From: Rhodanobacter sp. C01
GTDB taxonomy: Bacteria; Pseudomonadota; Gammaproteobacteria; Xanthomonadales; Rhodanobacteraceae
Length of the DNA stretch: 64,000 nt
Assembly (NCBI RefSeq): GCF_002001045.1
Contig: NZ_MUNR01000006.1
Span: forward strand, 186,001 to 250,000
Direction: 5' to 3'
Under the pieces are notes generated by a model. That model made no database searches and was not told the origin of the DNA. It saw nothing but the letters and a program-made list of their open reading frames with translations. Both the position numbers and the translations under genes were made by a program. This document shows positions 34,430-41,955 of this stretch, in pieces; position 1 is the stretch's first letter; the number at the start of each line of letters is the position of its first letter.

Positions 34430-35106
34430 AGCCACTACCAGAAAACATCCAGGGCGTGCTGTTCGATCTGGATGGCACCTTGCTCGACAGCGCGCCGGAT
34501 CTGTACGCAGCGCTGGTCGCGCAGTGCGCGGAAGAGGGCGTGCCATCGCCGCCGTATGCGCCGGTGCGCGAGGTGGTTTCACGCGGCGCGCGGGCGGTTC
34601 TGCGCTGCGCCTTCGCCGACCGTGGCGAGCTTGCGCTCGATGGGCTGATACCGCGTTATCTCGAGTTGTACCAGCAGGTGATGGCGCTGCAGACCAGCGC
34701 GTTCGAAGGTATCGACGACCTGCTCGCTCGTATCGAAGCACAGGGTCTGCGCTGGGGCATTGTCACCAACAAGGCGGCGTTCCTCACCGACGAACTGGTC
34801 AGCCGCATCGGCTGGGCCAGCCGCGCGAGCGCCGTGGTATCCGGCGACACGCTGCCGGTGAAGAAGCCCGATCCGGCGCCGGTGCTGTTGGCCTGCGAAC
34901 GCGCCAGTGTGGAACCAGCGCGTTGCCTGTTCATCGGTGACGACCGTCGCGACATACAGGCTGGCGTTGCCGCCGGCCTGTACACGGTCGCGGTGAGCTG
35001 GGGCTATCTGGACGGTGGCGATCCGCATACGTGGGGCGCCGACGCAGTACTCGATCATCCGGCCGAGCTGGCCGATCTGCTGCAGCTGCAACCGGTCGCC
35101 GCATGA
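34426..35106 (+). CDS. HAD phosphatase: phosphoglycolate phosphatase or MupP
   Basis: 226-residue HAD hydrolase with motif I FDLDGTLLDSAPDL, motif II VTNK and motifs III/IV KKPDPAP...FIGDDRRD. Family names would call it Gph, but in Pseudomonas the phosphatase directly after ubiG is MupP, which dephosphorylates N-acetylmuramate 6-phosphate in cell-wall recycling, and the position here is identical. It overlaps ubiG and the next gene by 4 nt on each side. The substrate remains undecided. Confidence 0.85.
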   Translation: MKPLPENIQGVLFDLDGTLLDSAPDLYAALVAQCAEEGVPSPPYAPVREVVSRGARAVLRCAFADRGELALDGLIPRYLELYQQVMALQTSAFEGIDDLLARIEAQGLRWGIVTNKAAFLTDELVSRIGWASRASAVVSGDTLPVKKPDPAPVLLACERASVEPARCLFIGDDRRDIQAGVAAGLYTVAVSWGYLDGGDPHTWGADAVLDHPAELADLLQLQPVAA

Positions 35107-35957
35107 TCGAATTGGTCGAACAAAATGCCGTGTTGCAGGGCTTCATCGACAAGTGGCTGGCGGTGCAGCCGCAGCAGCGCGTGGCGCTGGCGTTTGTCGA
35201 TGGCAGGCGCTATCCCGGACACGTCGCGCTGGCCGCGCTGGAGCAGGAACTGCTCGGCGCGGCCTACGGCATCCGCGAGCCCCAGGTGGCGGTGGCCAAG
35301 CTCAACTGGTGGGCCGAGGAACTGGCCGGTGCAGCGGCCAGCGGCGGCCGGCATCCGCTGACCCAGGTGCTGTTCGACGACGAACGTGCGCACGCCATCG
35401 CCAGTGATCTCTGGTTGGCACCGGTACTGGCTGCGATGGCTCAGCTGGAGCAGGGCACCGCCGCAGACTTTTCCACCCAGCTTGATGCCGCGATGCCGCT
35501 GCATGGTGCACTGGCTGCGCTGGAAACCGCCTGGTGGTACGGCAGCGAGGCGTCGCCGGCGCGCGCGGCACGGGTCGCCACACTCAACCATTTGCTGTAT
35601 GCGCTGCTGCGGCTGGAGCAGGACGCCGAGCGCGACCGTCTGCCGCTGCCGATGGCGAAGCTGGCGCGACATGGCCTGAGCCGCACGCAACTGCGTGCAC
35701 CTAGTAACGCGCGGCAGCAGGCGGTCAAGGCGCAACTGGACGATTTGCTGGCCAGCTGGCGCGAATCAGCAGCGCTGGCCGGTCCGCTCAGCGTGTTTCG
35801 TGCCTTGGAGTCGCGTCACGGCAGCAAGCTGGCGCAGCGTGCCGTCCGTACGGGAGACGCCCTGGCCACCTTGCAGGCAGGGCAGCCGCATGCCGGTTTG
35901 GCCACCGCACTGCAGGCATGGCAGGCCGCACGGGCGTGGCAGCGGCAGCTGCCCTGA
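35103..35957 (+). CDS. Squalene/phytoene synthase-like protein without catalytic motifs
   Basis: 284 residues, mostly helical, with GAAYGIREPQVAVAKLNWWAEEL, which corresponds to the R-x-x-WW-x-EE/L region of trans-isoprenyl diphosphate synthases. The two aspartate-rich DxxxD motifs needed for diphosphate ionisation are not visible. It resembles the NDUFAF6 type of pseudoenzyme more than an active synthase. It is translationally coupled to the HAD phosphatase (ATGA). Its role is unknown. Confidence 0.65.
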   Translation: MIELVEQNAVLQGFIDKWLAVQPQQRVALAFVDGRRYPGHVALAALEQELLGAAYGIREPQVAVAKLNWWAEELAGAAASGGRHPLTQVLFDDERAHAIASDLWLAPVLAAMAQLEQGTAADFSTQLDAAMPLHGALAALETAWWYGSEASPARAARVATLNHLLYALLRLEQDAERDRLPLPMAKLARHGLSRTQLRAPSNARQQAVKAQLDDLLASWRESAALAGPLSVFRALESRHGSKLAQRAVRTGDALATLQAGQPHAGLATALQAWQAARAWQRQLP

Positions 35958-36065
35958 CACGTGCAAGACGCAGTGTTTCCGCCGCGCCACTATTGCGCAG
36001 CGGGCTGCCTGCCCCAAACTTGATGGACTTCGCGGCGATCTATATCGCCGATACCAGGATTTGCC

Positions 36066-37049
36066 ATGCCGAACCAGGAAAATACCGCCCGCCTGCTCCC
36101 CGACGTTGCCGTCCACGCGCAGCCGCATCTTGCTAGCGCACTGGACTGGGTCGGCATGGCCGATATCCAGGTGCCGGTACGTTTCGATGCCGGTGACGGC
36201 GATGTGCAGCGCGCCAGCGCCAAGGTCGGTGCCTTCGTCAATCTGAAGCGGCCGGACAAGCGCGGCATCCACATGTCGCGTCTCTACCTGCAGGTCGAGC
36301 AGGCGCTCAGCAGCCAGACGCTTACGGCGGATTCGCTGCATGCCTTGCTGCGCGGCTTCCTGGATTCACACAAGGATCTGTCCGACCGCGCCTGCCTCAG
36401 CATCCATTTCGAGCATCTGGTGCGCCGTCGCGCCTTGCGCAGCGACAACAGCGGCTGGCGCGCGTACCCGGTCTGCATCGAAGCCAGCCTGACCGGTGAC
36501 GACTTCCTGCTCGAATTCGGTACCGAGGTCGTTTATTCCTCCACCTGTCCGGCCTCGGCCGCGCTGTCGCGCCAGCTGATCCAGGACCAGTTCGCCAGCG
36601 ACTTCGACGCCGCCAAGCCGATTGATCATGCAGCCGTGCTGGCGTGGCTCGGCAGCGAGCATGGCATCGTCGCTACCCCGCATGCCCAGCGCAGCGTGGC
36701 GCGCCTGCGCATTCGCCCCGTGGCCGGCGCCGGCTTCCACCTGATCGACCTGATCGACCGCGTCGAGCATGCCCTTGGCACGCCGGTGCAGACCGCGGTG
36801 AAGCGCGAGGACGAACAAGCCTTCGCGCTGGCCAACGGCAGCAACCTGATGTTCTGCGAGGACGCCGCCCGGCGCATCCAGAAGGCGCTTGATGCCGATG
36901 CAAAGCTCAGCGACTTCCACATCCGCGTCGAACACCAGGAAAGCCTGCACCCGCATGACGCGGTGGCGTATGCGAGCAAGGGTGTCGATGGGGGGCTACG
37001 GCTCGACGCCGTGATCCCGCTTTTCTCCCATCAGGGAGATAGGGCGTAA
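36066..37049 (+). CDS. folE2: GTP cyclohydrolase FolE2 (type IB)
   Basis: Converts GTP to 7,8-dihydroneopterin triphosphate for folate synthesis, replacing zinc-dependent FolE when metal is scarce. 327 residues, with the family motif STCPASAALSRQL containing the catalytic Cys, and GFHLIDLIDRVEHALGTPVQTAVKREDEQ. I looked upstream for a Zur-type palindrome and did not find one. Confidence 0.9.
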   Translation: MPNQENTARLLPDVAVHAQPHLASALDWVGMADIQVPVRFDAGDGDVQRASAKVGAFVNLKRPDKRGIHMSRLYLQVEQALSSQTLTADSLHALLRGFLDSHKDLSDRACLSIHFEHLVRRRALRSDNSGWRAYPVCIEASLTGDDFLLEFGTEVVYSSTCPASAALSRQLIQDQFASDFDAAKPIDHAAVLAWLGSEHGIVATPHAQRSVARLRIRPVAGAGFHLIDLIDRVEHALGTPVQTAVKREDEQAFALANGSNLMFCEDAARRIQKALDADAKLSDFHIRVEHQESLHPHDAVAYASKGVDGGLRLDAVIPLFSHQGDRA

Positions 37050-37327
37050 GGCGGATTGTCCCGCCTTGCGCAAACACGCATTCAGCGTTGCTTGTCAGGC
37101 GAACGTGAGCCGCTGGCCACGCCCGTTGTCGTCGATCTTCGAACCGTCCCACACCCGCAGCCCTTGACAGAGGTGCTGACGATCGAGCTTGAGAGCGTCT
37201 CGCCTCGCCCGCCCGTTCCAGCGTCGGCACGCGCTGCAGCGTGGCCTGCACCACGAACAGCACCAAAGGGGGGCGGACGGTACCTTGTCCGATTTCTGCG
37301 CATTCACTTCACCGCAGGATCAGCCAT
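37050..37327. other. Intergenic stretch, possible coding remnant on the minus strand
   Basis: No recognisable gene. A 70-codon minus frame (37307-37095, MNAQKSDK...) ends in a plausible segment LRVWDGSKIDDNGRGQRLTF, while its middle reads as Cys/Arg/Trp-rich noise. A neighbouring frame reads MVLFVVQATLQRVPTLE over the same bases. This could be a frameshifted small gene. Confidence 0.25.
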
Positions 37328-37600
37328 TCAGTGGACGTGGTTTGAGTCCCCGTGAGAGCGGCAGCGGGGGAAATGGAAGTGCTCGGGTACCAGGTCTTCG
37401 CCGCCGGTGCACAATGGCTGGCAGCGCAGCAACCGCCAGCCGCTCAGCAGGCTGCCTCGCCACGGACCGAAGCGTGTGACCGCAATCCGTGCATAATCAG
37501 AGCAATTGGGGTGGAATCGGCAGCGTTGTCCGAGCAGTGGGCTGAGCCAGCGCTTGTACAAACGCAGCAACCACAGTATCAAGCGGGTTGGGATGTTCAC
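37328..37600 (-). CDS. yidD: Membrane protein insertion efficiency factor YidD
   Basis: Helps YidC insert membrane proteins. 90 residues with an amphipathic N-terminal helix ([18 protein letters not shown]) and the YidD signature [11 protein letters not shown]...[25 protein letters not shown]. The C terminus is extended by about 15 residues rich in His. The start GTG 37600 fits the family length; the frame stays open far upstream only because it runs antisense to the Lys-rich dksA gene. yidD normally sits between rnpA and yidC; here it is alone. Confidence 0.88.
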   Translation of the reverse strand: MNIPTRLILWLLRLYKRWLSPLLGQRCRFHPNCSDYARIAVTRFGPWRGSLLSGWRLLRCQPLCTGGEDLVPEHFHFPRCRSHGDSNHVH

Positions 37601-37652
37601 GTTACCGGTACGACTTGCGGCGTGTAGTGGTACAAGTATTCCAGAAGCAAGC

Positions 37653-37681
37653 TTGCTGGTGTGGAACACATGGGCTATAAC
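37653..37681 (+). promoter_or_regulatory. Sigma-70-like promoter of the tailed dksA gene
   Basis: TTGCTG (37653-37658), a 17-bp spacer and TATAAC (37676-37681) lie 34 bp before the ATG, in the divergent region with yidD. Confidence 0.6.
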
Positions 37682-37715
37682 ACCCGGCCGCCACGGCCAA
37701 AAACGGTGAAGGGAT

Positions 37716-38897
37716 ATGGCGAAAACGACACGTAATTCGACTGCCACCAAGGCGCAGAAAGGGAAGACTCCGGCTACCAAGGCCGGCAAGCCGAAAGCAG
37801 CTGCCACAAAGGGGCGGACCGTGAAGAGCGCCAAGACACCTGCAAAGAAAACCGTGAGCAAACCAGTCGCCAAGACGGCAGCGAAGAAAGTCGCGGCCAA
37901 ACCAGCGAAACCGGTCGCCAAGCCGGCACCCAAAAAGGTCGCGGCCAAGGCGCAGCCGAAAAAAGCCGCTCCGGCCAAGAAAGTCGTCGCGAAGAAGGCG
38001 GTGGCGAAAAAGGTTGCCGTCAAGAAAATTGCCGTCAAGAAGCCGGCGCCGAAGAAGGCTGCCGTCAAGAACACCAAGGTCAAGAGCAGCGTCGTCAAGA
38101 AATCGACCGCGAAGCCCGTCACCAAGCCAGTAGCCAAGAAAACCGCTGCACCCGCCAAGCCGGCGGTGAAGCATGTTACGAAACCGACCAAGCCAGTTCA
38201 TGTTGCAGCCAAGCCTGTTGCCAAGCCGGCAGCCAAGGCCGCTCCGGCCCCGGTGCCGGTCGTCAAAAGCGTATCCCCGTCACCCGCCAGCACCCTCTTC
38301 AAGGGCAAGGTGGCGAGTGCCACCGCCATGGTGACGCCGCGGGCAGCTCCGGCTGCTGCCGCGGGTCATGCCTCTTCTCACAAAAATCAGAAAAACTCGT
38401 CGTCCTCAATGAATAAACTTGCTGCAAAAAACCTCGACAACGGCATCACCCGGGAGGATGGGCGTTACGCGCTGCCATCCACCAGTACGATCACCTTGCC
38501 CAAGGGTTATCACCCTTCGAGCAAAGAGGAGTACATGAATCCGATGCATCTGGCCTACTTCCGCAACAAGCTGCGCGACTGGCGCGATCAGCTGGTGGAA
38601 GAGTCACGCCAGACCATGGAAAACCTGCGCGACGAAGTGCGCGATGTCGGTGACGAAGCCGAACGCGCCACCCGCGAGACCGAGAACTCGCTGGAGCTGC
38701 GCACGCGCGACCGCTACCGCAAGCTGATCTCCAAGATCGACAAGGCGCTGCGCCGGATCGAGGATGGCAGCTATGGCTTCTGCGAGGAGACCGACGAGGA
38801 GATCGGCGTCGATCGTCTCGATGCGCGCCCGATCGCCACGCTGTCGCTGGACGCGCAGGAGCGTCGCGAACACCTGCAGAAGCAGATGGGCGACTGA
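37716..38897 (+). CDS. DksA-family factor with histone H1-like N-terminal tail
   Basis: 393 residues. Residues 1 to about 230 are built from Lys, Ala, Pro, Val and Thr (repeated [13 protein letters not shown] units), as in histone H1 or AlgP-type tails, and should bind nucleic acid. From about residue 270 follows a DksA coiled coil ([15 protein letters not shown]...[21 protein letters not shown]) with the tip residues D-x-x-D-x-A (DVGDEA) that E. coli DksA uses in the RNA polymerase secondary channel. The zinc finger has one Cys left ([16 protein letters not shown]), so it should be zinc-independent, like Pseudomonas DksA2. A strong terminator follows. Confidence 0.85.
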   Translation: MAKTTRNSTATKAQKGKTPATKAGKPKAAATKGRTVKSAKTPAKKTVSKPVAKTAAKKVAAKPAKPVAKPAPKKVAAKAQPKKAAPAKKVVAKKAVAKKVAVKKIAVKKPAPKKAAVKNTKVKSSVVKKSTAKPVTKPVAKKTAAPAKPAVKHVTKPTKPVHVAAKPVAKPAAKAAPAPVPVVKSVSPSPASTLFKGKVASATAMVTPRAAPAAAAGHASSHKNQKNSSSSMNKLAAKNLDNGITREDGRYALPSTSTITLPKGYHPSSKEEYMNPMHLAYFRNKLRDWRDQLVEESRQTMENLRDEVRDVGDEAERATRETENSLELRTRDRYRKLISKIDKALRRIEDGSYGFCEETDEEIGVDRLDARPIATLSLDAQERREHLQKQMGD

Positions 38898-38921
38898 ATC
38901 ACACCGGGGCGACTCACACAG

Positions 38922-38958
38922 AAAAGCAAAACCCCGCCTCGTGCGGGGTTTTGCTTTT
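38922..38958 (+). terminator. Intrinsic terminator after the tailed dksA gene
   Basis: AAAAGCAAAACCCCGC and GCGGGGTTTTGCTTTT form a perfect 16-bp stem with a CTCGT loop. It also faces the convergent sufE gene and is symmetric, so it can work on both strands. Confidence 0.92.
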
Positions 38959-38982
38959 CATGTCCAGGGTGTCCTGGCGGGG

Positions 38983-39429
38983 TCACGCCGCCGGGTCAGG
39001 GGCCAATGCCTGAGCCGCGTACCCTTTCAGTTTCGCCAACATGGCAGCGAGGCCGTTGGAGCGGGTTGGCGAGAGGTGCTTGGCCAACCCTATCGTGGCG
39101 ATGAACCCCGGTTCTGTGGCAACGATCTCCTTCGCGCTGCGGCCCGAATAGACACGCAGTACCAAGGCGATCAGGCCGGACACGATGGCCGAGTCGCTGA
39201 TCGCATCGAAGTGCATCTTCGAGGCATCGCCGCTGGGCACCAGCCATACCATCGATTGGCAGCCATGCACGCGGTGTTCCTCGGTCTTCCACGCCTCGGG
39301 GAACGGCGGCAGCTGCTTGCCGAGGTCGATCAGGTACTGGTAGCGCTCGGTCCAGTCGCCGAAGAAGGCGAATTCCTCGGCGATGTCGAGCTGTACCTGG
39401 TCGGCGCTGGATGTGGCGATGGCGTTCAT
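38983..39429 (-). CDS. sufE: Cysteine desulfuration protein SufE
   Basis: Accepts persulfide sulfur from SufS and passes it to the SufBCD scaffold. 148 residues with EFAFFGDWTERYQYLIDLG, the acceptor Cys in HGCQSMVW, and LSPTRSNGLAAML. The suf operon is not in the window, so this is a stand-alone copy. Confidence 0.93.
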   Translation of the reverse strand: MNAIATSSADQVQLDIAEEFAFFGDWTERYQYLIDLGKQLPPFPEAWKTEEHRVHGCQSMVWLVPSGDASKMHFDAISDSAIVSGLIALVLRVYSGRSAKEIVATEPGFIATIGLAKHLSPTRSNGLAAMLAKLKGYAAQALAPDPAA

Positions 39430-39479
39430 GTGGACATTATCGCGCAGCGCGCATGAACCCGTGAAATGGTTGTGTATCA

Positions 39480-39505
39480 GTCATTCCGGTCCCGGCTGGA
39501 ATGAC
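39480..39505. repeat. Small palindromic repeat (GTCATTCC...GGAATGAC)
   Basis: GTCATTCC (39480-39487) and GGAATGAC (39498-39505) with a 10-nt loop lie just after the cysS stop, between cysS and sufE. Same type as the element at 31985. Confidence 0.45.
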
Positions 39506-39517
39506 GGATGCGCAGCC

Positions 39518-40891
39518 TCAGCTTTTCTGCACACTCCAGCGGGTTCCCTGTGCGCCGTCCTCGATCACGATGCTCATCGCGGCCAGTTCATCGCGGATCG
39601 CGTCGGCACGGTTGAAGTCGCGCGCAGCACGGGCGCTGCGGCGCTCCTCCAGCAACGCTTCGATCCGCGCCGCATCCACCGGCTGCTCGCCACCGCGCTT
39701 GAACCACGCTTCCGCATCCTGCTGCAGCAAGCCCAGCAGGGCGCCACCGCCGAGCAGGGCGGCCTTGGCCTCGGCGGTGCCGGCTTGGCGTGCAGCATCA
39801 GCGAGCACGGCCAGCTCAGCCAGTGCCTGCGGTGTGTTGAGGTCGTCGCACAGGGCAGCCTCCACCCGCGCGGGCACCGGCAGTTCGCCGGGGAACAACT
39901 CGATATCGGCCAGATCGCGCAGCACGCGATACCAGCCATCCAGCGTGCTTGTGGCCTGCACAATGGCGCCCTCGGACCAGTCCAGCGGCTGCCGGTAATG
40001 GCCACGCAGCAGCAGCAAGCGCAGTGCCTCCGGCGGGTGCAGCTTGAGCAGTTCGTGCACCAGCAGCACATTGCCCAGCGATTTGGACATCTTGCGGCCA
40101 TCGAAGGTGAGCATGCCGTTGTGCATCCACCAGCGGGCGAACAGTTTGCCGCCATGGGCGCAGGTGGATTGGGCGACTTCGTTTTCGTGGTGCGGGAACA
40201 GCAAGTCGACGCCGCCGGCGTGGATGTCGATGGTTTCGCCCAGGTGTGCTGCACTCATCGCCGAGCATTCGATATGCCAGCCGGGGCGACCAATGCCCCA
40301 GGGGCTGTTCCAACCTGGCAGTTCGGGCGTGGATGGCTTCCACAGCACGAAGTCGGCGGGATGCTTCTTGTAGGGAGCCACCTCGACGCGGGCACCGGCA
40401 ATCAACTCCTCGGTATCGCGGCCCGACAGCGCGCCATAGTCCGGATAGGAACCTACGTCGAACAGTACGTGGCCTTCCGCGGCATAGGCATGTCCACCGG
40501 CAATCAGGTTCTCGACCATCGCGATGATCTGCCCGATATGGGCAGTCGCATACGGCTCGATGTCCGGTGGCATGATGCCCAGACCGGCCATGTCCTCGCG
40601 GTAGGCCTGGGAGAACTTGCCCGTGATCGTGCCGATCTCGACGCCCTGTTCCAGCGCAGCGGCGTTGATCTTGTCGTCCACGTCGGTAATGTTGCGGGCG
40701 TAGACCACGTTCGGATAATGCCGCCGCAGCAGTCGAGCCAGCACATCGAAGACCACCGGGCCGCGTGCGTTGCCGATGTGCACGTAGTTGTAGACCGTGG
40801 GGCCGCACAGGTACATCGTCACTCGTGCCGGATCGCTCGGCGCGAAGGTTTCGTTGCGACGGGTCCGGCTGTTGTAGAGCGAGATCGGCAT
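39518..40891 (-). CDS. cysS: Cysteinyl-tRNA synthetase
   Basis: Class I synthetase, 457 residues, of normal length. [21 protein letters not shown] has the HIGH-type motif and the first zinc Cys; [10 protein letters not shown] and [11 protein letters not shown] supply further ligands; RKMSKSLGN is the KMSKS loop. The minus-strand upstream region contains several dyads shared with the divergent glycine-zipper gene. Confidence 0.97.
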   Translation of the reverse strand: MPISLYNSRTRRNETFAPSDPARVTMYLCGPTVYNYVHIGNARGPVVFDVLARLLRRHYPNVVYARNITDVDDKINAAALEQGVEIGTITGKFSQAYREDMAGLGIMPPDIEPYATAHIGQIIAMVENLIAGGHAYAAEGHVLFDVGSYPDYGALSGRDTEELIAGARVEVAPYKKHPADFVLWKPSTPELPGWNSPWGIGRPGWHIECSAMSAAHLGETIDIHAGGVDLLFPHHENEVAQSTCAHGGKLFARWWMHNGMLTFDGRKMSKSLGNVLLVHELLKLHPPEALRLLLLRGHYRQPLDWSEGAIVQATSTLDGWYRVLRDLADIELFPGELPVPARVEAALCDDLNTPQALAELAVLADAARQAGTAEAKAALLGGGALLGLLQQDAEAWFKRGGEQPVDAARIEALLEERRSARAARDFNRADAIRDELAAMSIVIEDGAQGTRWSVQKS

Positions 40892-40991
40892 GAAAGGGAA
40901 ATCCGCAGCGTGGGCCGCGCTGCTAGGCGCGATCGGCCCGACATATTAACAAGGTGTAAGCGCAATGGTTGCGAAAGGTTAATTCTAAGCC

Positions 40992-41042
40992 TGTATTCAG
41001 CGTGATTTTGCTGAAATGTATTCAGTACATGCACACGCATGT
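40992..41042. promoter_or_regulatory. Cluster of overlapping dyads between cysS and the glycine-zipper gene
   Basis: TGTATTCAG occurs twice in direct orientation (40992-41000, 41017-41025). TTCAGC/GCTGAA (40996-41015), CTGAA/TTCAG (41011-41025) and ACATGC/GCATGT (41027-41042) are perfect inverted pairs. The cluster sits in the divergent promoter region, where a regulator could bind. No family is recognised. Confidence 0.35.
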
Positions 41043-41067
41043 TTGGTGTTTCTGATCGGAGGTCGCA

Positions 41068-41631
41068 ATGACCAAGTTATGGCTCTCAGCACTGGTTCTG
41101 GCCATGTTGGCTTCCAGTGCATATGCGCAGGATGCCCGTTACCCACCACCGCCCGGACCGCCACCTCCTGGGGCGCCCCCGGGCAGCGACGACAATGCCC
41201 ACTATGGATGGGCCGACGTATTGCGTGCGGATCCGGTGCAGGGAGTCGTGCGCACGAATGTCCCGCAGCAGCAGTGTTATGACCAGCAGGTCGTGCAACA
41301 CAATCCCGGCAACAGCGCCGCCGGTACGGTGCTTGGTGCCGTGATTGGTGGTGTGCTGGGACACACGATCGGCAAAGGTGATGGCCGCACGGCGGCGACC
41401 GTCGGTGGTGCCGTGGTCGGCGGCGCGGTGGGTAACAGCGTGTCGAACCAGGGCAGCAATTACCAGACCACCCAGACCACGTGCCAGCAGGTCAATGCCG
41501 TCAGCGAACAGCGTCGGATCATCGGCTATGACGTGGAATACCGTTATCGCGGCGAGGTGTATACGTCGCGATTGAGCTACGACCCAGGCGAGCGCCTGCG
41601 CGTGCGCGTGCAGGTCGATCCGGCCGACTGA
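41068..41631 (+). CDS. Glycine-zipper 2TM envelope protein (YcfJ/SlyB-like)
   Basis: 187 residues with signal peptide MTKLWLSALVLAMLASSAYA, a Pro-rich linker (PPPPGPPPPGAPPG) and a glycine-zipper hairpin AGTVLGAVIGGVLGHTIGKG...VGGAVVGGAVGNSVS (about 90-130), then a C-terminal domain with EYRYRGEVYTSRLSYDPGERLRV as in YcfJ. Such proteins are outer-membrane or periplasmic and often stress-induced. GGAGG (41058-41062) lies 5 nt before the ATG. Confidence 0.8.
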   Translation: MTKLWLSALVLAMLASSAYAQDARYPPPPGPPPPGAPPGSDDNAHYGWADVLRADPVQGVVRTNVPQQQCYDQQVVQHNPGNSAAGTVLGAVIGGVLGHTIGKGDGRTAATVGGAVVGGAVGNSVSNQGSNYQTTQTTCQQVNAVSEQRRIIGYDVEYRYRGEVYTSRLSYDPGERLRVRVQVDPAD

Positions 41632-41640
41632 TCCGCCCTC

Positions 41641-41666
41641 ACATCGCCGCCTTCGGGCGGCGATGT
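41641..41666 (+). terminator. Hairpin terminator of the glycine-zipper gene
   Basis: ACATCGCCGCC and GGCGGCGATGT around a stable TTCG tetraloop. The T tract is weak. It separates this gene from the arginine operon leader. Confidence 0.7.
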
Positions 41667-41799
41667 CGTTCGGGGGCTGATTTTCTTGTTGCATGGCAGC
41701 GAAATTGTCGCCATCATGCACGGCAACCATCTGGAACCCTGCATGTCCGCAGCCGTCTATACCGCCACCGTACTCACCAGCGCCCGCGCGGCTGCTGGC

Positions 41800-41847
41800 A
41801 TGACGTCGCGTGCGCGCCGACCGTTGTATCGACATTCGGCCGGGTAG
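41800..41847 (+). CDS. Candidate Arg-rich leader peptide of the arginine operon
   Basis: A 15-codon frame, MTSRARRPLYRHSAG, with Arg codons at 41809, 41815, 41818 and 41830 (CGT, CGC, CGA, CGA). Its stop codon (41845-41847) lies at the edge of the antiterminator strand of the attenuator described next. In-frame starts at 41743 and 41716 give longer versions (34 and 43 residues); 41743 has TGGA 8 nt upstream, while 41800 has no strong Shine-Dalgarno. The peptide itself probably has no function beyond being translated. No close relative is known to me. Confidence 0.5.
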   Translation: MTSRARRPLYRHSAG

Positions 41848-41903
41848 GCTGTCGCGCGCGTTTCATGTGTATCGACTATAAAACCCGGCCCTGTGCCGGG
41901 TTT
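41838..41903 (+). promoter_or_regulatory. Candidate transcription attenuator of the arg operon
   Basis: Terminator: AAACCCGGC (41881-41889) pairs with GCCGGGTTT (41895-41903) over a 5-nt loop, followed by T up to 41907 and more T after one G. Antiterminator: GGCCGGGT (41838-41845) is a perfect 8-bp complement of ACCCGGCC (41883-41890), the left arm of the terminator. The two folds exclude each other. The upstream strand lies at the end of the leader frame, so a ribosome at the stop codon would block it, whereas one stalled at the Arg codons would leave it free. A further stem can join the Arg codons (41810-41821) to 41851-41861. Confidence 0.6.
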
Positions 41904-41955
41904 TTTTGTTTTGGGATTTTGACTTCACGCGGCGGGAGCCGCAGGGAAAAGATCG

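Noticed and set aside
36066-36066. Zur box before folE2
   Set aside because: No A/T-rich Zur-type palindrome in the 108 bp upstream; GCGAT...ATCGC near 36040 is too short and GC-rich.
39383-41005. 540-codon plus-strand frame opposite cysS and sufE
   Set aside because: Antisense to two well-supported genes and without any recognisable domain.
41877-41882. TATAAA as the -10 element of argF'
   Set aside because: It lies directly in front of the terminator hairpin (41881-41903). A start from it would begin inside the hairpin and leave the terminator and the complementary leader strand without purpose. Not excluded, but the attenuator reading explains more.
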